From assembly GCA_003159795.1 (NCBI GenBank), contig PLPK01000060.1, positions 2,646-45,933 on the forward strand: a DNA stretch of 43,288 nt, in the 5' to 3' direction. The number at the start of each line of letters is the position of its first letter. Position 1 is the first letter of the stretch. This document shows, in pieces, positions 15,846-24,263 of the stretch. Below the pieces are notes generated by a model that saw only the letters and a program-made list of their open reading frames with translations, made no database searches and was not told the origin of the DNA. This stretch comes from Acidimicrobiaceae bacterium (lineage in GTDB: Bacteria; Actinomycetota; Acidimicrobiia; Acidimicrobiales; Bog-793). A program made the position numbers and the translations under genes.

Positions 15846-16532
15846 TCAGGGCCGGTGCGCGGCATCCCCTCCCCAGGCCCCCATTGAGAGCAGGCGTTCG
15901 CGGAAGCCCGTCTCGTCCATGATCGTGCGCATCTCGGCCGCGGCGGCTGACGAGGGGAACATGCTCCCCAGCCCGAGCTCGTCTCGCAGGTCGTCGCGGC
16001 GTTCGATGAAGCGCCGCCACTTCGGGCCGAGCGCTTCGACCCGGTCGGCGAAGAAGATCTGCGGAGTGCCGCCGATCCCCTTGTCGTAGAACTGCTCGGC
16101 CCAGGCCGTGAACATGGCGACGTGCTTGATCCCGTAGCCCTCCTCGACCTGGAGGCCGCGGATGACCTGGTTGATGACGGCGACGGAGTTCCCCCGCGGA
16201 CATCTGCTCTGGCACGTGTAGCAGTAGAAGCAGAGCCAGACCGTGTCGTCGGTGAGCAGTGTCGGGTCACCGTCGAGGGCCCGGCGCGCGATCTCACGGG
16301 GCGAGTAGTCGCCAAAGCGCGCCGCCGGGCATGCCGACGTGCAGATGCCGCACTGCATACAGGAGAGGAACCCCTCGACGTGGTCGTGCATGCGCGGGTC
16401 GTTGGCGATCCGCTCGGCGAGTTCCCGGTGCGCCGGGGGCGGCTCGTGGAAGTTCGACTCGGCGATCACCGAATACGGGTTCGCCTGGGCGGCCTCGTCG
16501 GCCAGCTGCGTTCGCTCCCCGGTCTCAGGCAT
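15846..16532 (-). CDS. hdrC: Heterodisulfide-reductase-like subunit C (HdrC)
   Basis: A 228-residue electron-transfer subunit with two [4Fe-4S] sites. ATG 16532 follows GGGAGGATCC, and the frame overlaps the preceding gene by eight bases. The first cluster motif is C58-x2-C61-x2-C64-x3-C68 (CMQCGICTSACP), the second C101-x2-C104-x2-C107-x3-C111 (CFYCYTCQSRCP). Between them is the family segment FGDYSPREIARRALDGD. The C-terminal half is helical and carries no cofactor motif. In known complexes HdrC relays electrons from HdrA clusters to HdrB. It has no membrane helix, so it is not a QmoC-type anchor. It is the last gene of the seven-gene operon. Confidence 0.92.
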   Translation of the reverse strand: MPETGERTQLADEAAQANPYSVIAESNFHEPPPAHRELAERIANDPRMHDHVEGFLSCMQCGICTSACPAARFGDYSPREIARRALDGDPTLLTDDTVWLCFYCYTCQSRCPRGNSVAVINQVIRGLQVEEGYGIKHVAMFTAWAEQFYDKGIGGTPQIFFADRVEALGPKWRRFIERRDDLRDELGLGSMFPSSAAAAEMRTIMDETGFRERLLSMGAWGGDAAHRP

Positions 16533-17670
16533 CGGATCCTCCCTGTTCACTCGTCTCGGGGGCGGCCCGGAAGAACTCCGGCCAGAACCAGGCCGTGACT
16601 CCGGCCGGCCGCCGCCTGGCGGCGGATCGCACGTTGTCCCGGCACAGAAGGCACGGCGTGACGATCGGGGCGTGCTCGGCGGCCGCGAACTCGACGAGCG
16701 CCAGCACTTCCTCGCTCGGTCCCCGATAGACGCCGCCGAGGCCACCGCAGCAGCCGGCGTGCAGCGACGGGTACGTCGTCACGGACTCGACCCCGGCGAG
16801 CTCGGCCGCCTCGGCAAGACGCGCCAGCGCCTCGTCCCGGTCGACGAGGCAGCCGACGTAGGGCACGAAACGGGGGGCGCGGGCGGCGAGCTTGCGCCCC
16901 TGGCGGCGGGCCGCGTCCGCGAGGACCTGCCAGAGCGGGGTGGTCGCGACCCCGGCCGCGGCGAGCGAGCGGTCGCAGGCCGGGCAGGCGGTGACGACCG
17001 ATCCCGCGGCGACGAGGCACGCCGGCGGCGAGGCGGCGGCCGGGTGGCCGCAACAACCGGCCCCGATGGGCTCGCCGAGCGCGAGGTCCAGGTCGGCCGC
17101 GCAGGACAACGTGCTCTTTTTCAACGCCGGGTCCTGGTCCAGCGCGCAGCCGGCGTAGAAGAGCGTCGATTCGTTGGTCGGGGAGGCCAATCGCGGTGTG
17201 CGCCGGAGGTGGCGGGCGATCCGGTGCGCCCCCTGGGACGCCGCGTCGACCAGGTCGTGGGGGACGAATCCCCGGGTCGCCATCACCGCGCCGAAGGCGA
17301 CGCCGTCGACCGTCTTCGTATGCCTCAGGAGGCCGGCGGCGACGCGGGCGGCGCCACGCTCCGGGCAGCGGGGTCCGCCGAAGTCCCTCTGGAGCTGGCG
17401 CACCTCGGCCATCATGGCCGCGACGTCGACCTCCATCGGGCAGGTCTTCGTGCAGGCGTTGCACTCGCTGCAGCGCCAGACGTCCTGGCAACCGAGCAGT
17501 CCGTCGACGTCCCCCGCCAGCGCCAGCCGGATCACCCGACGCGGCCCCTCGGCCATGTCGAGGCCCTGGGGACAGGCGGCCCGGCACTGGCCGCACTGGA
17601 GGCACGGCCGGCAGCGCTCCGCCAGCGCCGCCACAGCCGAGCGCGCCTTCTCGGTGGCGACGGCGGTCAC
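16525..17670 (-). CDS. HdrC-HdrB fusion (HdrD-like) iron-sulfur protein
   Basis: A 381-residue protein. The N-terminal part is HdrC-like with two [4Fe-4S] motifs: C23/C26/C29/C33 (CLQCGQCRAACP) and C67/C70/C73/C77 (CSECNACTKTCP). The C-terminal part has two CCG domains of HdrB type: C175, C206-C207-G, C229-x2-C232 and C274, C307-C308-G (HAGCCGG), C340-x2-C343. These ligate the non-cubane clusters that reduce disulfides in HdrB; GlpC and LutA/GlcF share the layout, so the substrate is open. ATG 17670 overlaps the upstream stop by four bases (ATGA) and its end overlaps hdrC by eight. Both CCG motifs are intact, unlike the separate HdrB at 24260. Confidence 0.9.
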   Translation of the reverse strand: MTAVATEKARSAVAALAERCRPCLQCGQCRAACPQGLDMAEGPRRVIRLALAGDVDGLLGCQDVWRCSECNACTKTCPMEVDVAAMMAEVRQLQRDFGGPRCPERGAARVAAGLLRHTKTVDGVAFGAVMATRGFVPHDLVDAASQGAHRIARHLRRTPRLASPTNESTLFYAGCALDQDPALKKSTLSCAADLDLALGEPIGAGCCGHPAAASPPACLVAAGSVVTACPACDRSLAAAGVATTPLWQVLADAARRQGRKLAARAPRFVPYVGCLVDRDEALARLAEAAELAGVESVTTYPSLHAGCCGGLGGVYRGPSEEVLALVEFAAAEHAPIVTPCLLCRDNVRSAARRRPAGVTAWFWPEFFRAAPETSEQGGSDA

Positions 17671-20042
17671 GACGACTCCTCGCCGGAGCCTACCGGCACG
17701 AGCTCGTCACTAGCCTCGTTCACCTCGGCGAGCTTCTCGGCGTGGGCGCAGAGGGTGCGGAGCCGGCGCCCGACCGTGTGGCGCTCGGCGGCGCACAGGT
17801 GCCACTGCTCGATGGGCACGGGATTGCCCGCCTCGCCGAGGAGCTCCCTCGCCACGGCGATCTGCTCGGCGGCGCTCTGGTCGCCGCTGCGGTAGTGACA
17901 GCGTTCCTCGGCGCATCCCGCCAGGAAGACCCCGGCCGCGCCGAGCCGCACGGCCTCGAGGAGGTGCAGGGCGCTCACCCGGCCGAGGCAGGGCAGCTCC
18001 ACGAGGCGCACGCTCTCCGGGTAGCGGTCGCGCCTCAGTCCCGCCAGAGAGAAGGCGGCACCGGCACACTCGGCGCAGACGAAGCCCACGACCGGGTGGT
18101 CGGCCCCCTCCACGAGCGTGCGTACCCGGCCGAGCAGCGTCTCGTCGTCGAGACTGTGCGCGATCGCCAGCTCCGGGCAGTGGGCGGCGCAAATCCCACA
18201 GGAGCGGCAGACCCGTTCGTCGATCACCGCCAGCTTGGCGTCGTCCCGCAGGCCCGCGGGACGGATCCCGTCACCGGCACGTTCGACGAGGCTTGTCGCG
18301 CCGAACGGGCAGGCGCCCGTGCAGACGTCGCAACCGACGCAGCGCGCCGCGTCGACCACCGGCGCCGCGGCCCGACGCCGGCCGGTGGAGGTGAGGTAGC
18401 CGTGCACCTGGGCGGCGGTCGCCGAGGCCTGGATCGAGCACTCGACGAGCGACTTCGGTCCGGAGGCGGAACCGCAGACGAACACCCCCTCGGCGGAGGT
18501 CTCGCTGGCGCGATTCTTGGCGTCGAGGGCGGCAACGAAGCCCGCCTCGTCGAGGCGTGCGCCGAGCACGCCGGCGATCCGCCCGGTGTCGGCGGCAGGC
18601 ACGAAACCCGTCGAGAGCACGACGAGGTCCGGCCGTAGGGTGCGCTTGCGACCGGCGCCCACGTCCTCGACCTCGACGACGGGCCGCTTGTCGGCGTCGA
18701 ACTCGACCCGGGGTGGCGAACCCCGCAGGAACTCGACGCCGGCGAGGCGCGCGGCCGTGTACCAGCTTTCGCCCTCTACTCCGAGCGTGCGCAGCTCCAG
18801 GTAGCAGACCGTCACGCGGGTCTGCGGGAAGAGCTCGCGCAGCCGGATGGCGTGCTTCAGGGCGATCGTGCAGCACAGCCGCGAGCAGTACGGCAGCCGG
18901 CGCAGGTCGCGCGAGCCGGCGCACTGGATCATGACGACCTCCCCGACCGGCGGCTTGTCCAGCCAGAGCCGCTCCTCCCAGTCGTCGAGCAGCAGCGCGA
19001 ACTCGATCTGGGTGAGCACCGACTCGGCGGGATAGCCGAGGTGCGCGACCATCTCGGGCGGTGCCGGGTCGCACCCGGTGGCGGCGACGATCGCGCCGGC
19101 GCGGATCCGGGCGAGCTTCGGCGACTGGGTGAAGTCGATGGCCTCGACCGGGCAGGCCTCGGCGCAGGCACCGCAGAACGTGCAGTTGTCGAGGTCGACC
19201 GCCCAGCGGACACGGCCGTCGAACACCTCGCTGTAGATCGCCTTGTGCTCGCCGTCCGGGCCCGTGACCGGGCACGCCTTCTCACACAGGCCGCAGTCGA
19301 CGCAGTCCTGCGTCACCATGTTCGGCAGCTGCCGCAGGGAGACCTCGAACTCCCCCGGGTCCCCGGACACCGACTCCACCTCGGCGCGGCGCCAGATCGC
19401 CAGGTTCGGGTGGTCGACGGCGGCGTTGCGGTAGAGACATTTGCGGATCCCGGACTGCTCCTCGATCGTCGGCAGGCACGCCCCGCAGTCGTTCGTCGGG
19501 TAGGCGGTACCGATCCGCGGCGCGTAGCCGCCGAGGAAAGGCTGGCGCTCGACGAGGTCGACGTGGTGGCCCATGCGGGCGAGCTCGGTCGCCGTCGCGA
19601 TGCCGGCCACACCGCCGCCGACCACGACGACGGAGTCGACGCGCGCCCTCACCTCGGCGGCCCGGGGCGAGGTGACCGGGAACCGCACGGCCGCCCGGGC
19701 GATGCGCAGGGCCTTGTCCGTGACCGCCACCCGGTCGTCGCCGTGAACCCAGGCACAGCCCTCCCGGACGTCGGCCACCGCGAGCTCGAGGCCCTGGGAA
19801 ATGAGCCGGCTGAAGCGTTGCGCGACGGAGTCGCCCGAGCAGCCGACGAAGACCAGGCGCTGGCCCGAGCCGTCCTCGGCCAGCTCGGCGAGGCGGGCCT
19901 GGCCCTCGGCGCCGCACCACACCCGGCGCCGCTCGACGGCCCCGCCCTCGGCAGCGAGGCTCTTCTCGAGGGCGCCGAAATCGATGTTGGCCGACATCGT
20001 CCCCGCGCACTCGCACAGGAGCACGCGCGACGCCGCCGTCAC
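17667..20042 (-). CDS. HdrA-MvhD fusion flavoprotein (QmoB-like)
   Basis: A 791-residue protein from GTG 20042, which overlaps the preceding stop as GTGA. The N-terminal HdrA domain opens RVLLCECAGTMS. The FAD Rossmann motif VVVVGGGVAGIATATELA lies near 138-155, and the cluster-binding NDCGACLP at about 184-190. Ferredoxin motifs are CVDCGLCEKACP (247-258) and CTFCGACAEACP (287-298). GxGxxG-type flavin closure is in GVFVCGSASGPKSLVE. After residue 560 come two more [4Fe-4S] motifs (568-579 and 612-622) and an MvhD/FrhD domain (about 652-755) with C656/C659, C685, C710 and C715 (GFVCAECAG, ELPCLGRV, AGCAEERCHYRSG). The same order occurs in QmoB of sulfate reducers. It would pass electrons between flavin, Fe-S chain and partner subunits. 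Confidence 0.93.
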   Translation of the reverse strand: MTAASRVLLCECAGTMSANIDFGALEKSLAAEGGAVERRRVWCGAEGQARLAELAEDGSGQRLVFVGCSGDSVAQRFSRLISQGLELAVADVREGCAWVHGDDRVAVTDKALRIARAAVRFPVTSPRAAEVRARVDSVVVVGGGVAGIATATELARMGHHVDLVERQPFLGGYAPRIGTAYPTNDCGACLPTIEEQSGIRKCLYRNAAVDHPNLAIWRRAEVESVSGDPGEFEVSLRQLPNMVTQDCVDCGLCEKACPVTGPDGEHKAIYSEVFDGRVRWAVDLDNCTFCGACAEACPVEAIDFTQSPKLARIRAGAIVAATGCDPAPPEMVAHLGYPAESVLTQIEFALLLDDWEERLWLDKPPVGEVVMIQCAGSRDLRRLPYCSRLCCTIALKHAIRLRELFPQTRVTVCYLELRTLGVEGESWYTAARLAGVEFLRGSPPRVEFDADKRPVVEVEDVGAGRKRTLRPDLVVLSTGFVPAADTGRIAGVLGARLDEAGFVAALDAKNRASETSAEGVFVCGSASGPKSLVECSIQASATAAQVHGYLTSTGRRRAAAPVVDAARCVGCDVCTGACPFGATSLVERAGDGIRPAGLRDDAKLAVIDERVCRSCGICAAHCPELAIAHSLDDETLLGRVRTLVEGADHPVVGFVCAECAGAAFSLAGLRRDRYPESVRLVELPCLGRVSALHLLEAVRLGAAGVFLAGCAEERCHYRSGDQSAAEQIAVARELLGEAGNPVPIEQWHLCAAERHTVGRRLRTLCAHAEKLAEVNEASDELVPVGSGEESS

Positions 20043-20491
20043 GCCGGCACCGCGCAGGGCACGCGGTCCGCCCCGGCGAACCCTCCGATCTCGCCGGCGT
20101 TGACGGGCCGCGCCGTCACCGCGCCGGTCGGGCAGGCCCGCGTGCAGGCCCCGCAACCGAGGCACCGTGTGCGGTCGAACTCGATCGTGCGGAAGGTCCG
20201 CACACGCTCGGGGACCTCGAAGGAGCCGTCCGGCTCGTGGCGGGCGATCCGCCGCAACGCCGCGCCGAGGGCACCCCGCGTCGTCCCGGCGGGCGCGTCG
20301 TAGAGCTGGGCCGGGTCGAAGCGTGAGCTCTCGGCGATGGCAGCACTCGGGCAGACCTTGACGCACCTGCCGCAGCCGATGCAGAGCTCCTCGCGCCGCA
20401 CGATTTCGCAGCCGATCCCGTCGGTTGTCACCGTCGGCGCGACGCCCGGCAGCGAACCCAGGATCTCCCGGCCACGGGCGGTAAGCGGCAC
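20039..20491 (-). CDS. 2x[4Fe-4S] ferredoxin-like protein in the hdr operon
   Basis: A 150-residue soluble iron-sulfur protein, from GTG 20491. Two classical motifs are present: C37-x2-C40-x2-C43-x3-C47 (CIGCGRCVKVCP) and C110-x2-C113-x2-C116-x3-C120 (CLGCGACTRACP). About 62 residues lie between them, longer than in a compact clostridial ferredoxin. The N-terminal segment MPLTARGREILGSLPGVAPT is not cofactor-related. It sits between mvhD (three bases before) and the HdrA-MvhD fusion (four-base overlap), so it is a dedicated electron-transfer subunit. It may be the ferredoxin-entry point of the complex, which is inference from position. Confidence 0.88.
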   Translation of the reverse strand: MPLTARGREILGSLPGVAPTVTTDGIGCEIVRREELCIGCGRCVKVCPSAAIAESSRFDPAQLYDAPAGTTRGALGAALRRIARHEPDGSFEVPERVRTFRTIEFDRTRCLGCGACTRACPTGAVTARPVNAGEIGGFAGADRVPCAVPA

Positions 20492-20494
20492 CGC

Positions 20495-20968
20495 CTAGCG
20501 CCTTTCCAGCCGCGGTAGCGCCGAGATCGTCGCGTGCATCCGCTTCGTCGCGGCGACGAAGCGCGGCGAATCGGCCGCGCTCATGGTGAACATCTGGACG
20601 CGCTCCCGCTCGACCCCCACGGACTCGAGCAACCGCTGCACAAAGGCGATCCGGTCGAGCGCCGAGAGGTTCCCCTCCCGGTAGTGGCACTGGCCCTCGA
20701 GGCAGCCCGCCAAGAAGACGCCGTCCGCCCCCTCGGCCAGCGCGCTCATCACGTGCAGGGGCCCGACCCGGCCCGTGCACGGCACGAGCACGCTGCGGAC
20801 GGTGGTGGGCAGGGGCACGCGGGCGTTCCCCGTCGCGTCGGCGGCGGCGTAGGCGCATTCCCGGCAAAAAAAGCCGATGATCGTCCGCTCGCCGTCGTCG
20901 GCGGCCGGTTCGGTCGCGAACCGCTCCGGCTCCGCGACCGCTCCCCCGGTCCTCGCGGCGCTAGGCAC
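20495..20968 (-). CDS. mvhD: MvhD/FrhD-type hydrogenase iron-sulfur subunit
   Basis: A 157-residue [2Fe-2S] subunit that in methanogens and bacteria links an electron-donating enzyme to HdrA. The domain begins IIGFFCRECAYAAAD (C35, C38), continues VLVPCTGRVGPLHVM (C64) and GVFLAGCLEGQCHYREGN (C89, C94), all standard for the family. GTG start at 20968 overlaps the hdrA stop by eight bases. No [NiFe]-hydrogenase or formate dehydrogenase subunit gene is in the window, so the partner must be another protein, plausibly the NAD(P)H module inside the adjacent HdrA. A second copy of this domain is fused to the other HdrA, so the operon has two. Confidence 0.92.
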   Translation of the reverse strand: MPSAARTGGAVAEPERFATEPAADDGERTIIGFFCRECAYAAADATGNARVPLPTTVRSVLVPCTGRVGPLHVMSALAEGADGVFLAGCLEGQCHYREGNLSALDRIAFVQRLLESVGVERERVQMFTMSAADSPRFVAATKRMHATISALPRLERR

Positions 20969-23900
20969 GGGCGGTCACCTCGGCGAGGATCTCGGCGTCG
21001 GAGAAGCCGCCGAGCGTCATCGCCCCTGACGGGCACTCGGCCACGCAGATGCCGCAGCCCCGGCAGCTCTCCGACTCGACCACCGCGTGGGCGATCCCGT
21101 CGTCGACGACGTGCACCGCGCCCTGGGGGCAGACGTTCTCGCACACGCCACAGCCGATGCAGACCGCGGGATCGGACCAGGCGACCTCGGCCGGGGTCAT
21201 CAGGAAGCCGCTCGAGAGCATGGACATCACCCGGGCGGCGGCGGCCTTGGCCTGGGCGATCGTGTCCGGGATGTTCTTCGGGCCCTGGGCGGTCCCGGCG
21301 AGGAAGATGCCGGCGCGCTGCGAGTCCACCGGGCGGAGCTTCGGGTGGTACTCCTTCAGGAAGCCGGCGGCGTCCTGCTGGAGCCCGGCGACCCGGGCGA
21401 TCTGCGTCGTGCCGTCCGAGCCCTCGAGCCCGACTGACAGCACCACGAGGTCGAACAGCTCCTCGGCCTTGGTTCCGGTCACCGTGTCCTCGAAGCGGAC
21501 CCGGAGGCTCTTGTCGGGCTCCTCGATCAGCTCACCGAAGCGGGTGCGCACGTAGCGCACGCCGCGCGTCGAGACCAGCCGGTAGTACTCCTCGTGCGCC
21601 TTGCCGGGCGCCCGCAGGTCCGTGTAGCCGATGGTGACCTCGCAGTCCGGGTGCTCCTGCTTGATGAGCGAGGCATGGACCGTCGCGAACAGACAGCAGA
21701 TCGCCGAGCAGTGCGTGTTGCCCCGCGAGGTCTGGTCGCGCGAACCGACGCACTGCAGCATGAAGATCCGCTTCGGGACGGCACCATCCGAGGGTCGCCG
21801 CAGCTCGCCGCCGGTCGGACCCGAGGCGGAGACGAGACGGGCGAGCTGGCTCTGGGTGATCACGTTGGCGTAGCGGCCGTAGCCGAGGGGCGGCTTGCGC
21901 CGGGCGTCGAATTCGCGGTGCCCCGTCGCGATCACCATCGCGCCGACCGTCAGCTCCTCCTCCCACGGCTCCTGGTCGAAGTCGATGGCGTGGGCGGGGC
22001 AGACCGTCTCGCACGATCGGCACTCCGAGCATCCGCCGCAGGCGACGCACCGCCGGGCCTCGGCGACGGCGTCATCCGCGGTGAAGCCGAGGCGCACCTC
22101 GGCCCAGCTCCGCCGCCGCCCGGGGCCGGCGGCAACCGGCATCGGCTGGCGCCACTCGGGCTTCCCGGTGGAGAGGTCGGCGTCCGCAACCTCGGCCGTC
22201 GGGCGTGCGGGCTCCCAGACCTCGGCCCAGTCCTCCCCGCGCAGGTAGTTGTGGATCGACCTCGCGGCACGCCGCCCGGCCGCGATCGCCTCGATCGGCG
22301 TGGCGGGCCCGGTGGCGGCGGCATCCCCCGCGGCGAAAACGCCCGGGCGTTCGGTCATCATCGTCGCCCGGTCGACGACGATCTGGCCGGCGACGACCCG
22401 CACGCCGGGCGCGCCGGACAGGAACTCCTCGTCGATCTCCCGCTCGGTGGCGAGCACGACGCAGTCCGCCGGCAGCTCGACTGTCTCGCCCGCCGGTCCT
22501 TTGCGGAACCGGACGGCGCTGACCGCACCGGCCCCCACGATCTCGAACGCCGAAAGGCCGCCCTCGACCTCGACGCCCTCCTCGAGGGCTTCGGCGACGA
22601 GGTCTGCCTCGGCCCGCAGCTCGGCGGCGTCTTCGGGACAGGCGACGGTCGCCGACTCCGCGCCGAGCCGCAGACAGGTGCGGGCGGCGTCGAAGGCGTC
22701 GTCGCCGCCCCCGACGACGACCACGTGCCGCCCGACGGGAATGGGCTCGCCGAGCGCCTGGCTTCTCAGCAGCTCGACCGCCGTGGCGAGGCCGGGCCGG
22801 CCGGACGCGGCCAACGGCACCGATCCGGCACGCTGCAGACCGACGGCGAGCAGCACCGCCTGGAAGCCCGCAGCGAGGAGCGAGTCGACCGTGAAATCGG
22901 CTCCGCAGCGCTGCCCGGCCTTCAGCTCGACACCGTGGGCGAGCACGCGTGCGACCTCGGCGGCAAGGAGTTCGCGCGGCAACCGGAACTCGGGGATGAC
23001 GAAACGCAGGGCACCGCCCGCCTCGGGCTGGGCCTCGAAGACGGTGACGTGGTAGCCGAAACGGGCGAGCTCGCGCGCCGCCGTGAGGCCCGCGGGGCCC
23101 GCGCCGACGACTGCCGCCCGCACGGAATAGACCGCGGTCGGAACGGCCACCGGCTTGGCGGACTCCACCTGGTCGGCGATGAAGCGTCCGATCCCGGCGA
23201 TCGCCACCGCCTCGTCGACCCGCCCGCGCGTGCACTCGGTCTCGCAGTCGTGGGGGCAGATGCGGCCGCAGACGCTCGGGAAGGGGTTCTCCCTGCTCGC
23301 CAGTTCGTACGCATCGCCGGTTCGCCCCTGGGCCACCAGCGCGACGACCCCCTGGACGGCCGTGTGCACCGGGCAGGCTGACCGGCACGGCGCCTCGCCG
23401 CGGAAGTCGATCACGAAACCCGCCGGGACGGCGTTGGCGAACGGCCGGCCGATCGCCTTGCGCTTGGCCATGCCGAAGTCGAAGTCGCTCTCGAGCTCGA
23501 CCGGGCAGGCCGACGTGCACCGGCCGCAGGCGACGCAGCGCTCGGAGACGAAACTCGGCCGGTGCAACACCCGCACGCGCAGCTCCCCGGGTGGCCCGCT
23601 CACCGCGGTCACCTCCGAGAGCGTGTGAACGTGGATGCGCGAGTCGGTGGCGGCGTTGGCGAGCCGCGGCGCCAACGAGCACATCGCGCAGTCTTCGGTC
23701 GGGAAGGTCTTGGACAGGCGGGCCATGTACCCGCCGAGCGACTGCTGACGCTCGACGAGGTGCACCTCGATCCCGGCGTCGGCGAGCTCCTCGGCGGCGG
23801 ACATCCCGCCGATCCCGCCACCCACCACGACCGCCGACCGTTGCAGGAAGGTGCGGGATCGCTTCAGGTCGGACTGCTGGGCCGCCCGGGCGACGGAGGC

Positions 23901-24263
23901 GGCGAGGATCGTCTCGGCCTTCTTCTGAGCCTTGGCGGGTTCGTCGCGGTGGACGAACGAGCAGCCCTCGCGCAGGTTGGCGAAGGCCACGGCGTTCTCA
24001 CCGAGCCGCAGCTCCCGCGCGATGCGCTCGAAAGTGGGGCCCTGGACGCGGCGCGAGCAGGCGCCGATCACGATGTGGTCGAGGCCGCGCGACTGTACGG
24101 CGCGCTCGATGCGCCGCCGGCCCTCGGTGCCGCACATGAACTGGCTCACCGAGACGTTGACGACACCGGGCAGCTCGCGTCCACCGGCGGCGAGGGACTT
24201 GAGGTCCAGGACGTCGGAGATGTTGCCACCGCACTCGCAAAGGAAGACTCCGCAGCGCGTCAG
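20961..24263 (-). CDS. hdrA: HdrA with inserted GltD/NfnB-type NAD(P)H-flavin module
   Basis: About 1100 residues, far longer than ordinary HdrA (~650). I place the start at CTG 24263, overlapping the hdrB stop as CTGA, with GGAAGG six bases upstream; no ATG/GTG/TTG fits the true N terminus. Order: N-terminal Cys domain (GVFLCECGGN, 1-140), FAD motif VVVGGGIGGMSAAEELA (145-161), DCAMC cluster site (191-195), and first ferredoxin motif CVACGRCTSACP (243-254). Then comes an inserted GltD-like block (about 290-745). It contains a CRSACPVHTAV..CGRICPHDCETEC helical Fe-S domain, a second FAD site VVGAGPAGLTAARELA (385-400), a nucleotide fold VVVVGGGDDAFDAARTCLR (514-532) and a GVFAAGDAA closure. 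HdrA resumes at CRSCETVCPAHAIDF (748) and ends with two more [4Fe-4S] motifs (1035-1046, 1067-1078). Confidence 0.9.
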   Translation of the reverse strand: MTRCGVFLCECGGNISDVLDLKSLAAGGRELPGVVNVSVSQFMCGTEGRRRIERAVQSRGLDHIVIGACSRRVQGPTFERIARELRLGENAVAFANLREGCSFVHRDEPAKAQKKAETILAASVARAAQQSDLKRSRTFLQRSAVVVGGGIGGMSAAEELADAGIEVHLVERQQSLGGYMARLSKTFPTEDCAMCSLAPRLANAATDSRIHVHTLSEVTAVSGPPGELRVRVLHRPSFVSERCVACGRCTSACPVELESDFDFGMAKRKAIGRPFANAVPAGFVIDFRGEAPCRSACPVHTAVQGVVALVAQGRTGDAYELASRENPFPSVCGRICPHDCETECTRGRVDEAVAIAGIGRFIADQVESAKPVAVPTAVYSVRAAVVGAGPAGLTAARELARFGYHVTVFEAQPEAGGALRFVIPEFRLPRELLAAEVARVLAHGVELKAGQRCGADFTVDSLLAAGFQAVLLAVGLQRAGSVPLAASGRPGLATAVELLRSQALGEPIPVGRHVVVVGGGDDAFDAARTCLRLGAESATVACPEDAAELRAEADLVAEALEEGVEVEGGLSAFEIVGAGAVSAVRFRKGPAGETVELPADCVVLATEREIDEEFLSGAPGVRVVAGQIVVDRATMMTERPGVFAAGDAAATGPATPIEAIAAGRRAARSIHNYLRGEDWAEVWEPARPTAEVADADLSTGKPEWRQPMPVAAGPGRRRSWAEVRLGFTADDAVAEARRCVACGGCSECRSCETVCPAHAIDFDQEPWEEELTVGAMVIATGHREFDARRKPPLGYGRYANVITQSQLARLVSASGPTGGELRRPSDGAVPKRIFMLQCVGSRDQTSRGNTHCSAICCLFATVHASLIKQEHPDCEVTIGYTDLRAPGKAHEEYYRLVSTRGVRYVRTRFGELIEEPDKSLRVRFEDTVTGTKAEELFDLVVLSVGLEGSDGTTQIARVAGLQQDAAGFLKEYHPKLRPVDSQRAGIFLAGTAQGPKNIPDTIAQAKAAAARVMSMLSSGFLMTPAEVAWSDPAVCIGCGVCENVCPQGAVHVVDDGIAHAVVESESCRGCGICVAECPSGAMTLGGFSDAEILAEVTARA

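Noticed and set aside
21594-23381. Plus-strand open frame of 595 codons opposite hdrA
   Set aside because: Low-complexity Gly/Arg/Asp-rich translation with no recognisable domain, antisense to clear HdrA/GltD motifs.
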